Assembly (NCBI GenBank): GCA_039798705.1
Contig: JBDKFN010000003.1
Span: forward strand, 33,264-97,263
Direction of reading: 5' to 3'
Source of the DNA: CAIKLP01 sp039798705
GTDB taxonomy: Bacteria > Bacteroidota > Bacteroidia > Sphingobacteriales > Sphingobacteriaceae
Length of the DNA stretch: 64,000 nt
Position 1 is the first letter of the stretch. Each line of letters opens with the position of its first letter. Below, one piece after another: positions 35,590-44,802 of the stretch. The position numbers and the translations under genes were made by a program. The notes under the pieces were generated by a model. It saw only the letters and a program-made list of their open reading frames with translations. It had not been told where the DNA came from and made no database searches.

Positions 35590-36435
35590 GTGAATATTTG
35601 TAAAACTAAACAAGAATTAAAGGATGCTATTGCCGCAGCAAAGCTTGATAAGCAGTCTATAGGCTTTATTCCTACAATGGGAGCCATTCACATCGGTCAT
35701 ACTTCGTTGGTAGAAATTGCGAAATCGCAAAACGACCTCATTGTATGCAGTATTTTTGTGAATCCAACCCAATTCAACGATCCAAAAGACCTACTGAAAT
35801 ACCCAAGACCGATTGAAAATGATATCAAAATGCTTGAAAATGCAGGATGTGACTTACTTTTCTTGCCTTCTGAAAACGAAATGTATGGTTTTGGGGAAAC
35901 CTGGGATCATTCTTTTGGCGAATTAGCCGCTCGTTGGGAAGGAGCTAGCAGACCTGGTCATTTTAATGGTGTTGGACAAATTGTTTATAAACTCTTTGAT
36001 TTAGTGCAGGCAGATAAAGCCTATTTTGGGCAAAAAGACTTTCAGCAAACCTTGGTTGTAAAAAAACTTGTGGATGACTTTAGCCTTAAGACTGAGATTG
36101 TTGTTTGTCCAATTTTAAGAGAATCTGATGGCTTAGCCATGAGTTCTAGAAATATACGCTTAAGCGAACTGGAAAGAGTAGAGGCGCTTAAAATTTATCA
36201 AGCATTAAACGATTGTAAAACCCGTTTTCTTCAAGGGGAACCAACAAATGCTATCATTAAAGCAGCTGAAAAAACCTTGAATAGCATCCCAAACGTAAAA
36301 ATTGAATATTGCGCGATAGTTAATCAAGAAGATTTAGGAGTATGGAGTAATTCATTAAGCTCCAAAGCACCTGTAGCCATTATAGCCATTCAATTACCCA
36401 GTGTAAGATTAATTGATAACATGATTCTTGAATAG
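35590..36435 (+). CDS. panC: Pantothenate synthetase
   Basis: Condenses pantoate and beta-alanine to pantothenate with ATP. The 281 residues carry the HIGH-type nucleotide-binding motif at 34-37 (GAIHIGHTSL), FVNPTQFNDPKD, GQKDFQQ and the KMSKS-equivalent AMSSRN. The frame starts with GTG; no ATG exists before the first conserved strand. It heads panC-panD-flippase-rfaE2-acyl-CoA dehydrogenase and is divergent from the GT5-like gene. panB is not in the window. Confidence 0.96.
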   Translation: MNICKTKQELKDAIAAAKLDKQSIGFIPTMGAIHIGHTSLVEIAKSQNDLIVCSIFVNPTQFNDPKDLLKYPRPIENDIKMLENAGCDLLFLPSENEMYGFGETWDHSFGELAARWEGASRPGHFNGVGQIVYKLFDLVQADKAYFGQKDFQQTLVVKKLVDDFSLKTEIVVCPILRESDGLAMSSRNIRLSELERVEALKIYQALNDCKTRFLQGEPTNAIIKAAEKTLNSIPNVKIEYCAIVNQEDLGVWSNSLSSKAPVAIIAIQLPSVRLIDNMILE

Positions 36436-36450
36436 GAATCTATTTTATTT

Positions 36451-36458
36451 TACCTTTG
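36451..36458 (+). promoter_or_regulatory. -7 box of panD
   Basis: TACCTTTG, a perfect TAnnTTTG match, with a TTG 20 bp upstream (36428) and only 7 nt to the panD ATG. It gives panD its own leaderless or short-leader promoter within the pan operon, partly overlapping the 3' end of panC. Confidence 0.6.
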
Positions 36459-36465
36459 CCCCACT

Positions 36466-36813
36466 ATGCATATAGAAATATTAAAATCTAAAATACACCG
36501 CGTTAAAGTAACGCAAGCTGAACTTCATTATGTAGGTAGTATTACCATTGATGAAGACTTAATGGATGCAGCTAATATCATCGCTCATGAAAAAGTGCAG
36601 GTGGTAAACGTAAATAATGGGGAACGTTTTGAAACATATGTAATCAAAGGCGAACGCGCTTCGGGTACCATATGTTTAAATGGTCCTGCCGCTAGAAAAG
36701 TACAAGTTGGTGACATCGTAATTATTATATCCTATGCAAGTATGGAATTTGAAGCGGCAAAAAAACACCAACCGATTTCCATTTTTACAGACGAACAAAA
36801 TCGCTTAATATAA
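36466..36813 (+). CDS. panD: Aspartate 1-decarboxylase
   Basis: Decarboxylates aspartate to beta-alanine, the substrate of PanC. The 115-residue pyruvoyl enzyme is made as a proenzyme that cleaves itself between Gly24 and Ser25 (HYVGSITID), the serine becoming the pyruvoyl group. KSKIHRVKVTQAEL, NGERFETYVI, the NGPAARKVQVGD motif and Tyr/Ser near 94 are as expected. It follows panC by 30 bp but also has its own -7 box. Confidence 0.97.
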   Translation: MHIEILKSKIHRVKVTQAELHYVGSITIDEDLMDAANIIAHEKVQVVNVNNGERFETYVIKGERASGTICLNGPAARKVQVGDIVIIISYASMEFEAAKKHQPISIFTDEQNRLI

Positions 36814-36817
36814 ATCT

Positions 36818-37798
36818 TTGAAAAGCACCGTCAAATACCTTCTTTTTTTAGGAATCGGCGTTGCCCTTTTATGGTTTAGTTTTAGAAATCAAAACCTAGC
36901 TCTTTTATGGGAAGGTTTGAAATCTGCTAACTATTATTGGGTTGCCATTTCGGTGTTGATTTCAATTTTCGCACATTGGCTTAGGGCAAAGCGTTGGAAA
37001 ATGTTATTTGTCCCTCTTGGTTATCAAGCAAGAACAAGCAACACCTTTCATGCAGTTATGATAGGCTACCTAGCCAATTTAGCTTTCCCTAGAATGGGTG
37101 AAGTTTCTCGCTGTGCCGTACTCAACGAAACAGAAAAAATGCCATTGACTACCCTTATTGGAACAGTATTAGTAGAAAGAATTATTGATGTACTCTTTTT
37201 ATTTGGATTGTTAATGCTATCCATCATTATTTTATACAAAGAAATTAACGTCTTTATTTTTGACAACTTTTTATCGCCAATATTAAATAAAATTAATAGC
37301 GCTGTTAATTTGATCATACCTAGTATTATTTTAATTATAATCCTTGTTGTTTTATTCTTCTTGATTAGAAAAAAAATAAATACTTGGGCCATCACTTTAA
37401 AGATTAAAGCATTTTTGATTGAAATAAAAAAAGGATTCCTATCTGTTTTAAAACTAGAAAATAGCGCTCAATTTATTTTATTGTCTATTGGAATATGGGC
37501 ATGTTACTTATTGTCTACCTATCTGTGCTTTTTTGCCATTCCAGCAACTAGTCAACTCAACTTGTCGGTAGGGTTGTTTGTTATGGTAGCCGGGGGCATT
37601 GGCATGTCTGCGCCTGTTCAGGGTGGAATTGGCGCATTTGAGGCCGCAGTAAGTATTGCTTTATTAGTATTTGGCATACCGGAAAATTATGGTTTAAGCT
37701 ATGCTGCCATTAGCCACGGATCTCAAATATTATCTGTGATAATAGTAGGCTCTATCAGTTTATTCTTTGTATTTTTGGCTAAAAGAAAACAAGCTTAA
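36818..37798 (+). CDS. Lysylphosphatidylglycerol synthase transmembrane / flippase-like family protein
   Basis: A 326-residue integral membrane protein with about 8 hydrophobic segments, of the LPG_synthase_TM (UPF0104) family. Typical motifs are HWLRAKRWK, GYLANLAFPRMGEVSRC, ERIIDVLFL and the C-terminal GGIGMSAPVQGGIGAFEAA. Family members are thought to move or modify lipids, but the substrate here is unknown and no soluble aminoacyl-transferase domain is attached. The start is TTG, 4 bp after panD; no ATG occurs before residue 56, well inside the protein. Confidence 0.87.
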   Translation: MKSTVKYLLFLGIGVALLWFSFRNQNLALLWEGLKSANYYWVAISVLISIFAHWLRAKRWKMLFVPLGYQARTSNTFHAVMIGYLANLAFPRMGEVSRCAVLNETEKMPLTTLIGTVLVERIIDVLFLFGLLMLSIIILYKEINVFIFDNFLSPILNKINSAVNLIIPSIILIIILVVLFFLIRKKINTWAITLKIKAFLIEIKKGFLSVLKLENSAQFILLSIGIWACYLLSTYLCFFAIPATSQLNLSVGLFVMVAGGIGMSAPVQGGIGAFEAAVSIALLVFGIPENYGLSYAAISHGSQILSVIIVGSISLFFVFLAKRKQA

Positions 37799-37801
37799 GC
37801 G

Positions 37802-38296
37802 ATGGAAAAGTTGATGAAAATAAAATCCAAGATCATGATGAAAGAAGAAGTTTCTGGACTCATGGATGTTTGGAAATACATGGGCTTAAAAACAGTTTTC
37901 ACAAATGGTTGTTTTGACATTATACATTTAGGTCATATAGATTATTTAGCAAGAGCAGCATCTTTAGGCGGTAAATTAGTGATTGGATTAAATACTGATG
38001 CCTCTGTAAGTAAATTAAAAGGCCCGAACAGACCGGTACAAGACGAAAAATCGAGGGCGTTAATATTAGCAGCATTGCAATTTGTAGATGCTGTAATTCT
38101 TTTTGATGAAGAAACGCCTAAAGAATTAATAAGCTTTTTGATACCAGATATTTTGGTGAAAGGCAGCGACTATAGCATTGACCAAATTGTTGGTGCAGAT
38201 GTTGTTTTAAATAACGGAGGAAAAGTAGAAACCATGGACTTTGTTCCAGGTTATTCTACTTCAAAAATTATTGAAAAAATAAAAACTACTAATTAA
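37802..38296 (+). CDS. rfaE2: D-glycero-beta-D-manno-heptose 1-phosphate adenylyltransferase
   Basis: Makes ADP-heptose for the LPS inner core. The 164-residue cytidylyltransferase-fold protein has FTNGCFDIIHLGHIDYL with the HxGH motif at 42-45, GLNTDASVSKLKGPNRPVQ and the C-terminal GYSTSKIIEKI. It corresponds to the C-terminal half of E. coli HldE; the kinase half is not fused and not in the window. It starts 3 bp after the flippase-like gene. Confidence 0.94.
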   Translation: MEKLMKIKSKIMMKEEVSGLMDVWKYMGLKTVFTNGCFDIIHLGHIDYLARAASLGGKLVIGLNTDASVSKLKGPNRPVQDEKSRALILAALQFVDAVILFDEETPKELISFLIPDILVKGSDYSIDQIVGADVVLNNGGKVETMDFVPGYSTSKIIEKIKTTN

Positions 38297-38338
38297 AAAT
38301 ATCAACCTATAACAAAAAATACAATATGCATTTCGAAC

Positions 38339-39448
38339 TTGATTCAGAAAGCAGCAAGAGACTTTGCGCAAAATGAATTAAAACCAGGAGTAATTGAAAG
38401 AGATGAAAAACAAATTTTCCCGGCTGAACAAATAAAAAAATTAGGTGAACTAGGATTCTTAGGAATGATGGTTGATCCAAAATACGGAGGATCTGGATTA
38501 GACGCTATATCTTATGTATTAGCAATGGAAGAGCTTTCAAAGGTAGACGCATCAGCATCTGTAGTTGTTTCTGTAAACAACTCTTTGGTATGTTACGGAT
38601 TAGAAGCATATGGTAACGAAGAACAAAAATTAAAATATTTAGTGCCATTGGCAACTGGCGAAAAAATTGGTGCATTTTGTTTATCTGAACCTGAAGCGGG
38701 ATCAGATGCAACAAGCCAACAAACAACTGCCATTGACATGGGTGACCATTATTTATTAAATGGCACTAAAAACTGGATTACAAATGGTAACTCTGCAAGC
38801 ACTTATATTGTAATTGCACAAACAGATGTAAGCAAAGGTCATAGAGGTATCAATGCATTGATTGTTGAAAAAGGCATGCCAGGATTTGAAGTTGGTGTGA
38901 AAGAAAATAAATTAGGTATCAGAGGATCAGACACCCACTCATTATTATTTACTGATGTGAAAGTGCCTAAAGAAAATAGAATTGGTGAAGACGGATTCGG
39001 ATTCAAATTTGCGATGAAAACATTAGCAGGTGGAAGAATTGGAATCGCTGCACAAGCACTAGGTATTGCATCTGGAGCCTATGAGTTAGCACTTGCTTAT
39101 TCGAAAGAAAGAAAAGCTTTTGGAAAAACCATTTCTAATCACCAAGCTATCCAATTTAAATTAGCAGACATGGCTACTGAAATTGAAGCGGCAAGATTGT
39201 TGTGTTTAAAAGCAGCATGGTTAAAAGATAACCACATGGAATATGCGCAAGCAAGTTCTATGGCTAAATTGTTTGCTTCTGAGACAGCCATGAAAACAAC
39301 GGTTGAAGCTGTTCAAATTCATGGTGGTTATGGATTTGTTAAAGAATTCCACGTTGAACGTTTAATGCGTGATGCTAAAATTACACAGATTTATGAAGGT
39401 ACTTCAGAGATTCAAAGAATTGTAATCTCACGCGAAGTATTAAAATAA
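38339..39448 (+). CDS. Acyl-CoA dehydrogenase, short-chain type, with 5' frameshift
   Basis: An FAD-dependent acyl-CoA dehydrogenase that oxidises acyl-CoA in fatty-acid or branched-chain degradation. Visible features are FCLSEPEAGSDA, the substrate loop KNWITNGNSA, GGRIGIAAQALGIA, and the catalytic base Glu353 in IYEGTSEIQR. The open frame begins with TTG-ATT-CAG (LIQKAARDFAQ). The family's usual start (M-x-F-x-L, about six residues, I-x-x-A-A-R-D-F) is broken: an ATG at 38326 gives MHFEL in another frame. About 17 bases seem missing between them, so either the gene is damaged, a TTG start is used, or the assembly is in error. Confidence 0.9.
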   Translation: MIQKAARDFAQNELKPGVIERDEKQIFPAEQIKKLGELGFLGMMVDPKYGGSGLDAISYVLAMEELSKVDASASVVVSVNNSLVCYGLEAYGNEEQKLKYLVPLATGEKIGAFCLSEPEAGSDATSQQTTAIDMGDHYLLNGTKNWITNGNSASTYIVIAQTDVSKGHRGINALIVEKGMPGFEVGVKENKLGIRGSDTHSLLFTDVKVPKENRIGEDGFGFKFAMKTLAGGRIGIAAQALGIASGAYELALAYSKERKAFGKTISNHQAIQFKLADMATEIEAARLLCLKAAWLKDNHMEYAQASSMAKLFASETAMKTTVEAVQIHGGYGFVKEFHVERLMRDAKITQIYEGTSEIQRIVISREVLK

Positions 39449-39462
39449 AAAACTATACTTAT

Positions 39463-39500
39463 AAAAAAAAAGACCGATGAAAATTCATCGGTCTTTTATT
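39463..39500. terminator. Bidirectional intrinsic terminator
   Basis: AAAGACCGATGAA / TTCATCGGTCTTT flanked by A- and T-runs, between the convergent acyl-CoA dehydrogenase and SPOR-like genes. Confidence 0.9.
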
Positions 39501-39516
39501 ATGGATTAAATTTTTT

Positions 39517-40131
39517 TTATTGTGCTGTTGTTGCAGACTGAGCAGCAATGGCTTCTCTAGCTTCTTGATGTGTAATTCTTATACCATCTTTATATGGCAC
39601 TATGAATGCGTCTTTAATGCCCATTTCCTGAATGTCTTTTCGATATGCTGCTGCATCTTCAAAAGTAAAAAACAAACCAATCATGTATTTTTCTAAACCC
39701 TTTAAATATTCAACTTGAATACTTTGATCGTCTTTGTTGATTTTATTTTTCAAATCAAAGTTTTTAAAAGCACCTAATTGTATTCGATAATAATAACCTT
39801 TGGCTTGAACTGCAGATAACACGCCATATACTCTGGTAGTTTTGCTTCCACAGTTCTTTTGAAGATCGTTGTATTTATTTTGCATGCCAAATAAATAGGC
39901 TTGCATGGTATCTGCTTTTTTCTGAGATAAAGCAATTTCAATTTCCTTTTCTTCCAGCTGCTCCTCAAAATTCAATTTCATATTTCTTATTTCAGCAGGC
40001 TTCATTTTCTTGATGGCCTTTAATTCTTGTTTAATAGCTTTTTTTTCTGCCGAAGTTTGCGCATTTGAAAAATACGGACTAAGTGCAAAAATTAAGCAGA
40101 AAGTGAGGCTATATATATATTTTTGGAGCAT
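39517..40131 (-). CDS. Exported SPOR-like domain protein
   Basis: A 204-residue protein with a signal peptide (LTFCLIFALSPYFSNAQ), a charged helical region (about 27-90, rich in Lys/Glu), and a C-terminal SPOR-like domain (about 108-185: YYYRIQLGAFKNFDL, then YMIGLFFTFEDAAAYR). SPOR domains bind denuded peptidoglycan strands at division sites, so a periplasmic peptidoglycan role is likely. An Ala/Thr-rich tail follows. It is a single gene, divergent from the TlpA-like gene. Confidence 0.78.
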   Translation of the reverse strand: MLQKYIYSLTFCLIFALSPYFSNAQTSAEKKAIKQELKAIKKMKPAEIRNMKLNFEEQLEEKEIEIALSQKKADTMQAYLFGMQNKYNDLQKNCGSKTTRVYGVLSAVQAKGYYYRIQLGAFKNFDLKNKINKDDQSIQVEYLKGLEKYMIGLFFTFEDAAAYRKDIQEMGIKDAFIVPYKDGIRITHQEAREAIAAQSATTAQ

Positions 40132-40216
40132 TTTAAATGATATGATTATATTGCAATTTAGTAATTTCTTTCGATTTAAAAAGGCGAAGAAATATCCACA
40201 CTATCAATTTTAACCT

Positions 40217-41452
40217 ATGAAACATAAATTCGGCATTTATACCTGCTTTTTAATACTACTCTGCAACATTTCTTTTGCGCAAGAAATAAAAATAAACAAT
40301 GGACAATGGAGCGCAAAACTATTGCGAACAGATGGAATAAATATTCCATTTTCATTTGTAATGCAATCAATAAATGGCAAAACAGAAATGTTAATTACGA
40401 ATGCAAATGATACCATTGTAGTAAATGACTTTAAAAAAATTAACGATAGTATTTTAATTACACTTCCCTTTTTTGATGCGGAGTTTATGGTCAAATCTGA
40501 AGGGAATAACATGAAAGGAAGATGGACAAGGCATTTGCCAAAAGGCAATACCAATATGCCATTCGAGGCCGTTCTAAATCAGCATCGATTCAACGACGTT
40601 CATCAATATGAATCAAAATTAAACAATACTTGGGACGTTAAGTTTATTGATGAAAATACAAAAGATAGTAGCGAAGCCATTGGACAATTTAATTGTTCAG
40701 CAAATAAAGTTACTGGAACTTTTTTAACCACTACTGGTGATTACCGTTTTTTGGAAGGCATATACAATGACGGAAAAATAAAACTTTCCACTTTTGACGG
40801 CTCACATGCTTATTTAGTTTTAGCAGATTTTGATTCAAATACAAATAAGATTAGCAATGGTATTTTCTACGCAGGATTAACTGGAAAAGAAAATTGGAGT
40901 GGAAAAATTAATCCAAAAGCAGAATTACCTGATGCAGAAAAGTTGACTTTTTTAAAACCAGGCTATCAAAAAATACAATTCCAACTACCTGATTTAAATA
41001 ACAATATTGTTTCATTAGCAGATGCAAACTATCAACACAAAGTAGTCCTTTTACAGATTATGGGGTCTTGGTGTCCTAATTGCTTAGACGAAAGTAAACT
41101 AATGGCTGAAATGTATGCGTCATATCATACTAAAGGATTAGAAGTTATTGGTCTGTGTTTTGAAAAAAGCGAAGACATCAATGTAATTAAATACAACATC
41201 AATAATTTTAAACAGCAATTACAAATAAAATATCCTTTATTAATTGCAGGCAATACAAAAAAAGGAAGTGTAAATAATACACTGCCTATGCTTGCAAATT
41301 TTGTAGCATTTCCAACACTCATTTTAATTGACAGAAATGGAAACGTACAATCTATACATACCGGTTATTCTGGACCCGCTACTGGAAAATATTACTTAGC
41401 ATTCAAAAAACACTTTGTTGAAAATCTAGAAAAATATTTAAATGAAAAATAA
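40217..41452 (+). CDS. Exported TlpA-like thioredoxin-fold protein
   Basis: A 411-residue protein: signal peptide (YTCFLILLCNISFAQ), a beta-rich N-terminal region of about 230 residues with no motif I can name, and a C-terminal TlpA/AhpC-like thioredoxin domain (about 250-410). The active site is Cys286-Pro-Asn-Cys289 in MGSWCPNCLDES, followed by GLEVIGLCFEK and FPTLILIDRNGN. It probably reduces or exchanges disulfides in the periplasm. Its last 11 bp overlap the start of the M1 peptidase lipoprotein gene, so the two are translationally coupled and may act on shared substrates. Confidence 0.9.
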   Translation: MKHKFGIYTCFLILLCNISFAQEIKINNGQWSAKLLRTDGINIPFSFVMQSINGKTEMLITNANDTIVVNDFKKINDSILITLPFFDAEFMVKSEGNNMKGRWTRHLPKGNTNMPFEAVLNQHRFNDVHQYESKLNNTWDVKFIDENTKDSSEAIGQFNCSANKVTGTFLTTTGDYRFLEGIYNDGKIKLSTFDGSHAYLVLADFDSNTNKISNGIFYAGLTGKENWSGKINPKAELPDAEKLTFLKPGYQKIQFQLPDLNNNIVSLADANYQHKVVLLQIMGSWCPNCLDESKLMAEMYASYHTKGLEVIGLCFEKSEDINVIKYNINNFKQQLQIKYPLLIAGNTKKGSVNNTLPMLANFVAFPTLILIDRNGNVQSIHTGYSGPATGKYYLAFKKHFVENLEKYLNEK

Positions 41453-43910
41453 AATATATCACTTCGGATCTATTGCATTAATTTTATTTGTTATTGGCTG
41501 TAAAACAACTAATAAAAACACAACAGAAATAAAAGAGCAGGCTAACTATATGCCTTCTTATACAAGGCTTTCAGATATTACGCACATGCGTTTAAACATA
41601 TCACTAGATTGGGACAGCTGTTTTGTTTATGGAAATGCAACGCTAACGGTAAAGCCATATTTCTATCCAAATAAAGAAATAATATTAGACGCAAAAGGTT
41701 ATAAAATAAATAGTATCAAAGTAAATGGAAATAATGCACCATTTACTTACGATCTTAAAAAACTAACCATTCAACTACCGAAAGCTTTTCAAAAAGAAGA
41801 ATCTTATGCAGTAAACATAGACTATGTTGCGCAACCCAATAAATTAAAAGTAAATGGTTCTTCAAGCATCAGTTCTGATAAAGGATTTTACTTTATCAAT
41901 CCAAAAAATAAAATTAAAAACAAGCCAAGAGAATTTTGGACACAAGGTGAAACAGAAGCTAACTCAGCGTGGTTTCCAACTATAGAATCAACCTCTGAAA
42001 AATATACACAAGAAGTATCTATCACTGTAGAAAATAATTTTGTTACCCTTTCAAATGGCTATCTGGCTTACAGTACACAAAACAGCAACGGGACTAGAAC
42101 AGATGTGTGGAAACAAGATTTACCGCATGCTGCCTATTTAACAATGGTTGCAGGTGGTAATTTTTCTGTCATCAAAGACCACTGGAAAAACATGGAAGTA
42201 AACTACTATGTTGAACCGAAATACCAATCTACTGGAAAACTAATTTTTGGTAACACGCCTGAAATGATCAATTTATTTTCTGAAAAATTAGGTGTCGATT
42301 ATCCTTGGGATAAATATTCACAAATAGTGGTAAGGGATTTTGTTGCAGGGGCAATGGAAAATACAGGCGCAGTAACTTTTGCTGAAGATATGAACATGGA
42401 CGCAAGAGCGCATATAGATAACCCAGATGAAGAAACCATTTCACACGAATTATTTCACCATTGGTTTGGAGACCTAGTTACCGCAGAGTCTTGGCCTAAC
42501 CTACCATTAAACGAGTCGTTTGCGACTTATGGAGAATACATATGGGCAGATTATAAATATGGTCGCGAAGAAGCTGACAGAGCCGCAAATGAAGATTTAA
42601 AAAAATACCTGCGTACAGCTAAAACAAAAAAAGTTAACATGATTCGTTTTGACCTGTTGGACAGAGAAGACATGTTTGATAATTACTCTTATCAAAAGGG
42701 TGGTAAAATAATTCACATGTTGCGCAAAATAGTTGGAGACGAAGCGTTTTTTGCATCACTTAAATTATACTTAGAGCGTAACAAATTTAAATCAGCAGAA
42801 ATTCATGACTTACGCTTAGCTTTTGAAGAAGTAACAGGACAAGATTTAAATTGGTTTTTCAATGAATGGTATTTTGCTCCTGGGCATCCTGAATTTGCAA
42901 TAGATTATAGTTATGACGTAAATAGAAAAGTAGCAAAGGTTAGCGTTAATCAAAATCAAGATTTAAGTAAATTTCCTTTATATCAAATACCTGTTACTAT
43001 TGATTTATATAGTGATGGGGCCGTTGAAAGAAAAATAATCACCATTAGTAAAAGCAAAGAAACTTTCGAATTTCCGCTAGCACTAAAGCCAAGCTTAATT
43101 AATTTTGATGCAGAAAAAATGTTAGTTTGTGAAAAAAAAGATAACCATACCAAAGCGGAATGGATTTATTTATATGAGCATGGTAAATTATTTTTAGATA
43201 GACTAGAAGCTATTGAAGCGCTAAAAAATTACCTTACAGCACCCGACGCTCAAGCAGTTCTAATAAAAGGGTTGAACGATCCAAATTTTGAAATTAGAAA
43301 AACCTGCATCAATATTTTAAGTGATGCAAATAACCAAGCACTTTACGAAACCTATAGATTAACAATACAAAATTTAGCAAAAGCGGATCCGAAGTCAAGT
43401 GTTAGGGCCACTGCAATAACAACATTAGCATCACAAAATCACAATGCAACTGACCTTGAGATAATATGGAATGCCTGCAACGATAGCTCTTATGTTGTGG
43501 TGCAAAAAGCCCTCAAATCACTGTATTTAATAGATAAATCAAAAGCAGTTACTATCGCAAAGCAATTAGAAAACTTAGAAAGCAATTATGTTCAAATGGC
43601 GATTGCCAGTATTTATGCAGAACAAGGCGATAAAAGTATGATGCCGTATTTTATGAATCAATTAGCAATGAATGCGGGCAACAATCAAATATTTATCAAT
43701 AAATACTTTAAGAATTACTTGACAAAAGTTGACGACGAAACGATAGAGAAAGCACTTAGCATTATAAAATCTATAGTTACTGATGCTATGCAAGAAAAAA
43801 TAGAATTCAGTGCAAAAAGCACCTTAGGTGATATGCTTGCAGCAGCAGACTCAGATGAACTAAAAGCAAAAATTAAAACTGTAATGAAAGAAATAGATCA
43901 AGAGAAATAA
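41442..43910 (+). CDS. M1 family aminopeptidase, lipoprotein
   Basis: An 822-residue zinc aminopeptidase. The N-terminus is a lipoprotein signal (IALILFVIGC, Cys20). The exopeptidase motif GAMEN is at 303-307, the zinc site HELFH at 335-339, and the third ligand Glu358 in LPLNESFATYGEY. The C-terminal third (about 580-815) is a series of HEAT-like helices, as in tricorn-interacting-factor and PepN-type enzymes. It probably trims peptides at the envelope. Unlike the other M1 gene of the window, it keeps a canonical GAMEN and lacks a barrel. Confidence 0.94.
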   Translation: MKNKIYHFGSIALILFVIGCKTTNKNTTEIKEQANYMPSYTRLSDITHMRLNISLDWDSCFVYGNATLTVKPYFYPNKEIILDAKGYKINSIKVNGNNAPFTYDLKKLTIQLPKAFQKEESYAVNIDYVAQPNKLKVNGSSSISSDKGFYFINPKNKIKNKPREFWTQGETEANSAWFPTIESTSEKYTQEVSITVENNFVTLSNGYLAYSTQNSNGTRTDVWKQDLPHAAYLTMVAGGNFSVIKDHWKNMEVNYYVEPKYQSTGKLIFGNTPEMINLFSEKLGVDYPWDKYSQIVVRDFVAGAMENTGAVTFAEDMNMDARAHIDNPDEETISHELFHHWFGDLVTAESWPNLPLNESFATYGEYIWADYKYGREEADRAANEDLKKYLRTAKTKKVNMIRFDLLDREDMFDNYSYQKGGKIIHMLRKIVGDEAFFASLKLYLERNKFKSAEIHDLRLAFEEVTGQDLNWFFNEWYFAPGHPEFAIDYSYDVNRKVAKVSVNQNQDLSKFPLYQIPVTIDLYSDGAVERKIITISKSKETFEFPLALKPSLINFDAEKMLVCEKKDNHTKAEWIYLYEHGKLFLDRLEAIEALKNYLTAPDAQAVLIKGLNDPNFEIRKTCINILSDANNQALYETYRLTIQNLAKADPKSSVRATAITTLASQNHNATDLEIIWNACNDSSYVVVQKALKSLYLIDKSKAVTIAKQLENLESNYVQMAIASIYAEQGDKSMMPYFMNQLAMNAGNNQIFINKYFKNYLTKVDDETIEKALSIIKSIVTDAMQEKIEFSAKSTLGDMLAAADSDELKAKIKTVMKEIDQEK

Positions 43911-43911
43911 T

Positions 43912-44622
43912 TTATTTCTTCTTTTTTTCTTTTAGGTTCAACATTTCAACTAATACCGAAAAGGCCATTGCAAAATATACATAGCCTTTAGGTATGTGTT
44001 GGTCTAATCCTTCGGCTAGTAAGGAAACCCCTATCAATACTAGGAATGAAAGGGCAAGCATTTTAACAGTAGGGTGATCGTTAACAAATTTACTAATTGA
44101 TTCTGCAGCTACTAACATGATCCCTACAGAAATAATTACTGCGGCAATCATTACTTCGATATGACTTGCCATTCCAACTGCAGTAATTACAGAGTCTAAT
44201 GAAAAAATAATATCTAATAATAAAATTTGAACAATTACTGCAGAAAAAGAAATTGGCGTTTTTCTTTGTTGTGTTTCTTCTTCATGACCTTCTAACTTTT
44301 CATGAATTTCAGTAGTCGCTTTATAAATTAAAAACAAACCGCCGATTAATAATATTAAATCTCTACCAGATATATCATTTGAAGCAAAAGTAAACAATGG
44401 ATTGGTAAGGCTCATCACCCAAGAAAGTGATAACAATAAAAGTATACGGGTAACAAGTGCTAAAGCTAAGCCTGTTTTTCTAGCACGCTTTTGTTTTTCT
44501 TTTGGAAGCTTGCCTGATATGATTGATATAAATACAATATTATCGATACCTAAAACAATTTCTAAGACTGTTAGTGTAAGTAGTGCAACCCAAGTTTCGG
44601 GATTTGACAACAATTCCATCAT
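43912..44622 (-). CDS. TerC family membrane protein
   Basis: A 236-residue integral membrane protein with about seven hydrophobic segments. TerC family motifs are LEIVLGIDNIVFISI near the N-terminus and LLLDIIFSLDSVITAVG in the second half, with the acidic residues that are thought to bind metal. Family members have been linked to tellurium resistance and, more generally, to manganese export during metalation of secreted proteins. It converges on the M1 peptidase gene with one base between stops, and is divergent from aspS. Confidence 0.92.
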   Translation of the reverse strand: MMELLSNPETWVALLTLTVLEIVLGIDNIVFISIISGKLPKEKQKRARKTGLALALVTRILLLLSLSWVMSLTNPLFTFASNDISGRDLILLIGGLFLIYKATTEIHEKLEGHEEETQQRKTPISFSAVIVQILLLDIIFSLDSVITAVGMASHIEVMIAAVIISVGIMLVAAESISKFVNDHPTVKMLALSFLVLIGVSLLAEGLDQHIPKGYVYFAMAFSVLVEMLNLKEKKKK

Positions 44623-44802
44623 TTGATTCTAAATTATAAAGCTAGATAAAGGCGCTAATTTAATAGTAATTGTGACATATAACAATGAAATCTACTGAAT
44701 GTACATTTCCATAAAATGAAAGATTTTGTATTAAAGCGCTTGATATTATCCAAAAATCACTTAAAAATTTATAATTTTACGCATTAATAAATATATCAGG
44801 AT
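44623..44802. other. Divergent intergenic region terC / aspS
   Basis: The longest gap of the window (180 bp). It holds TAATTTTA at 44772, a possible degenerate -7 box for aspS, and GCGCT/AGCGC sequences at 44652 and 44735 in opposite orientation. No perfect TAnnTTTG box, RNA gene or small coding region was found. Confidence 0.4.
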
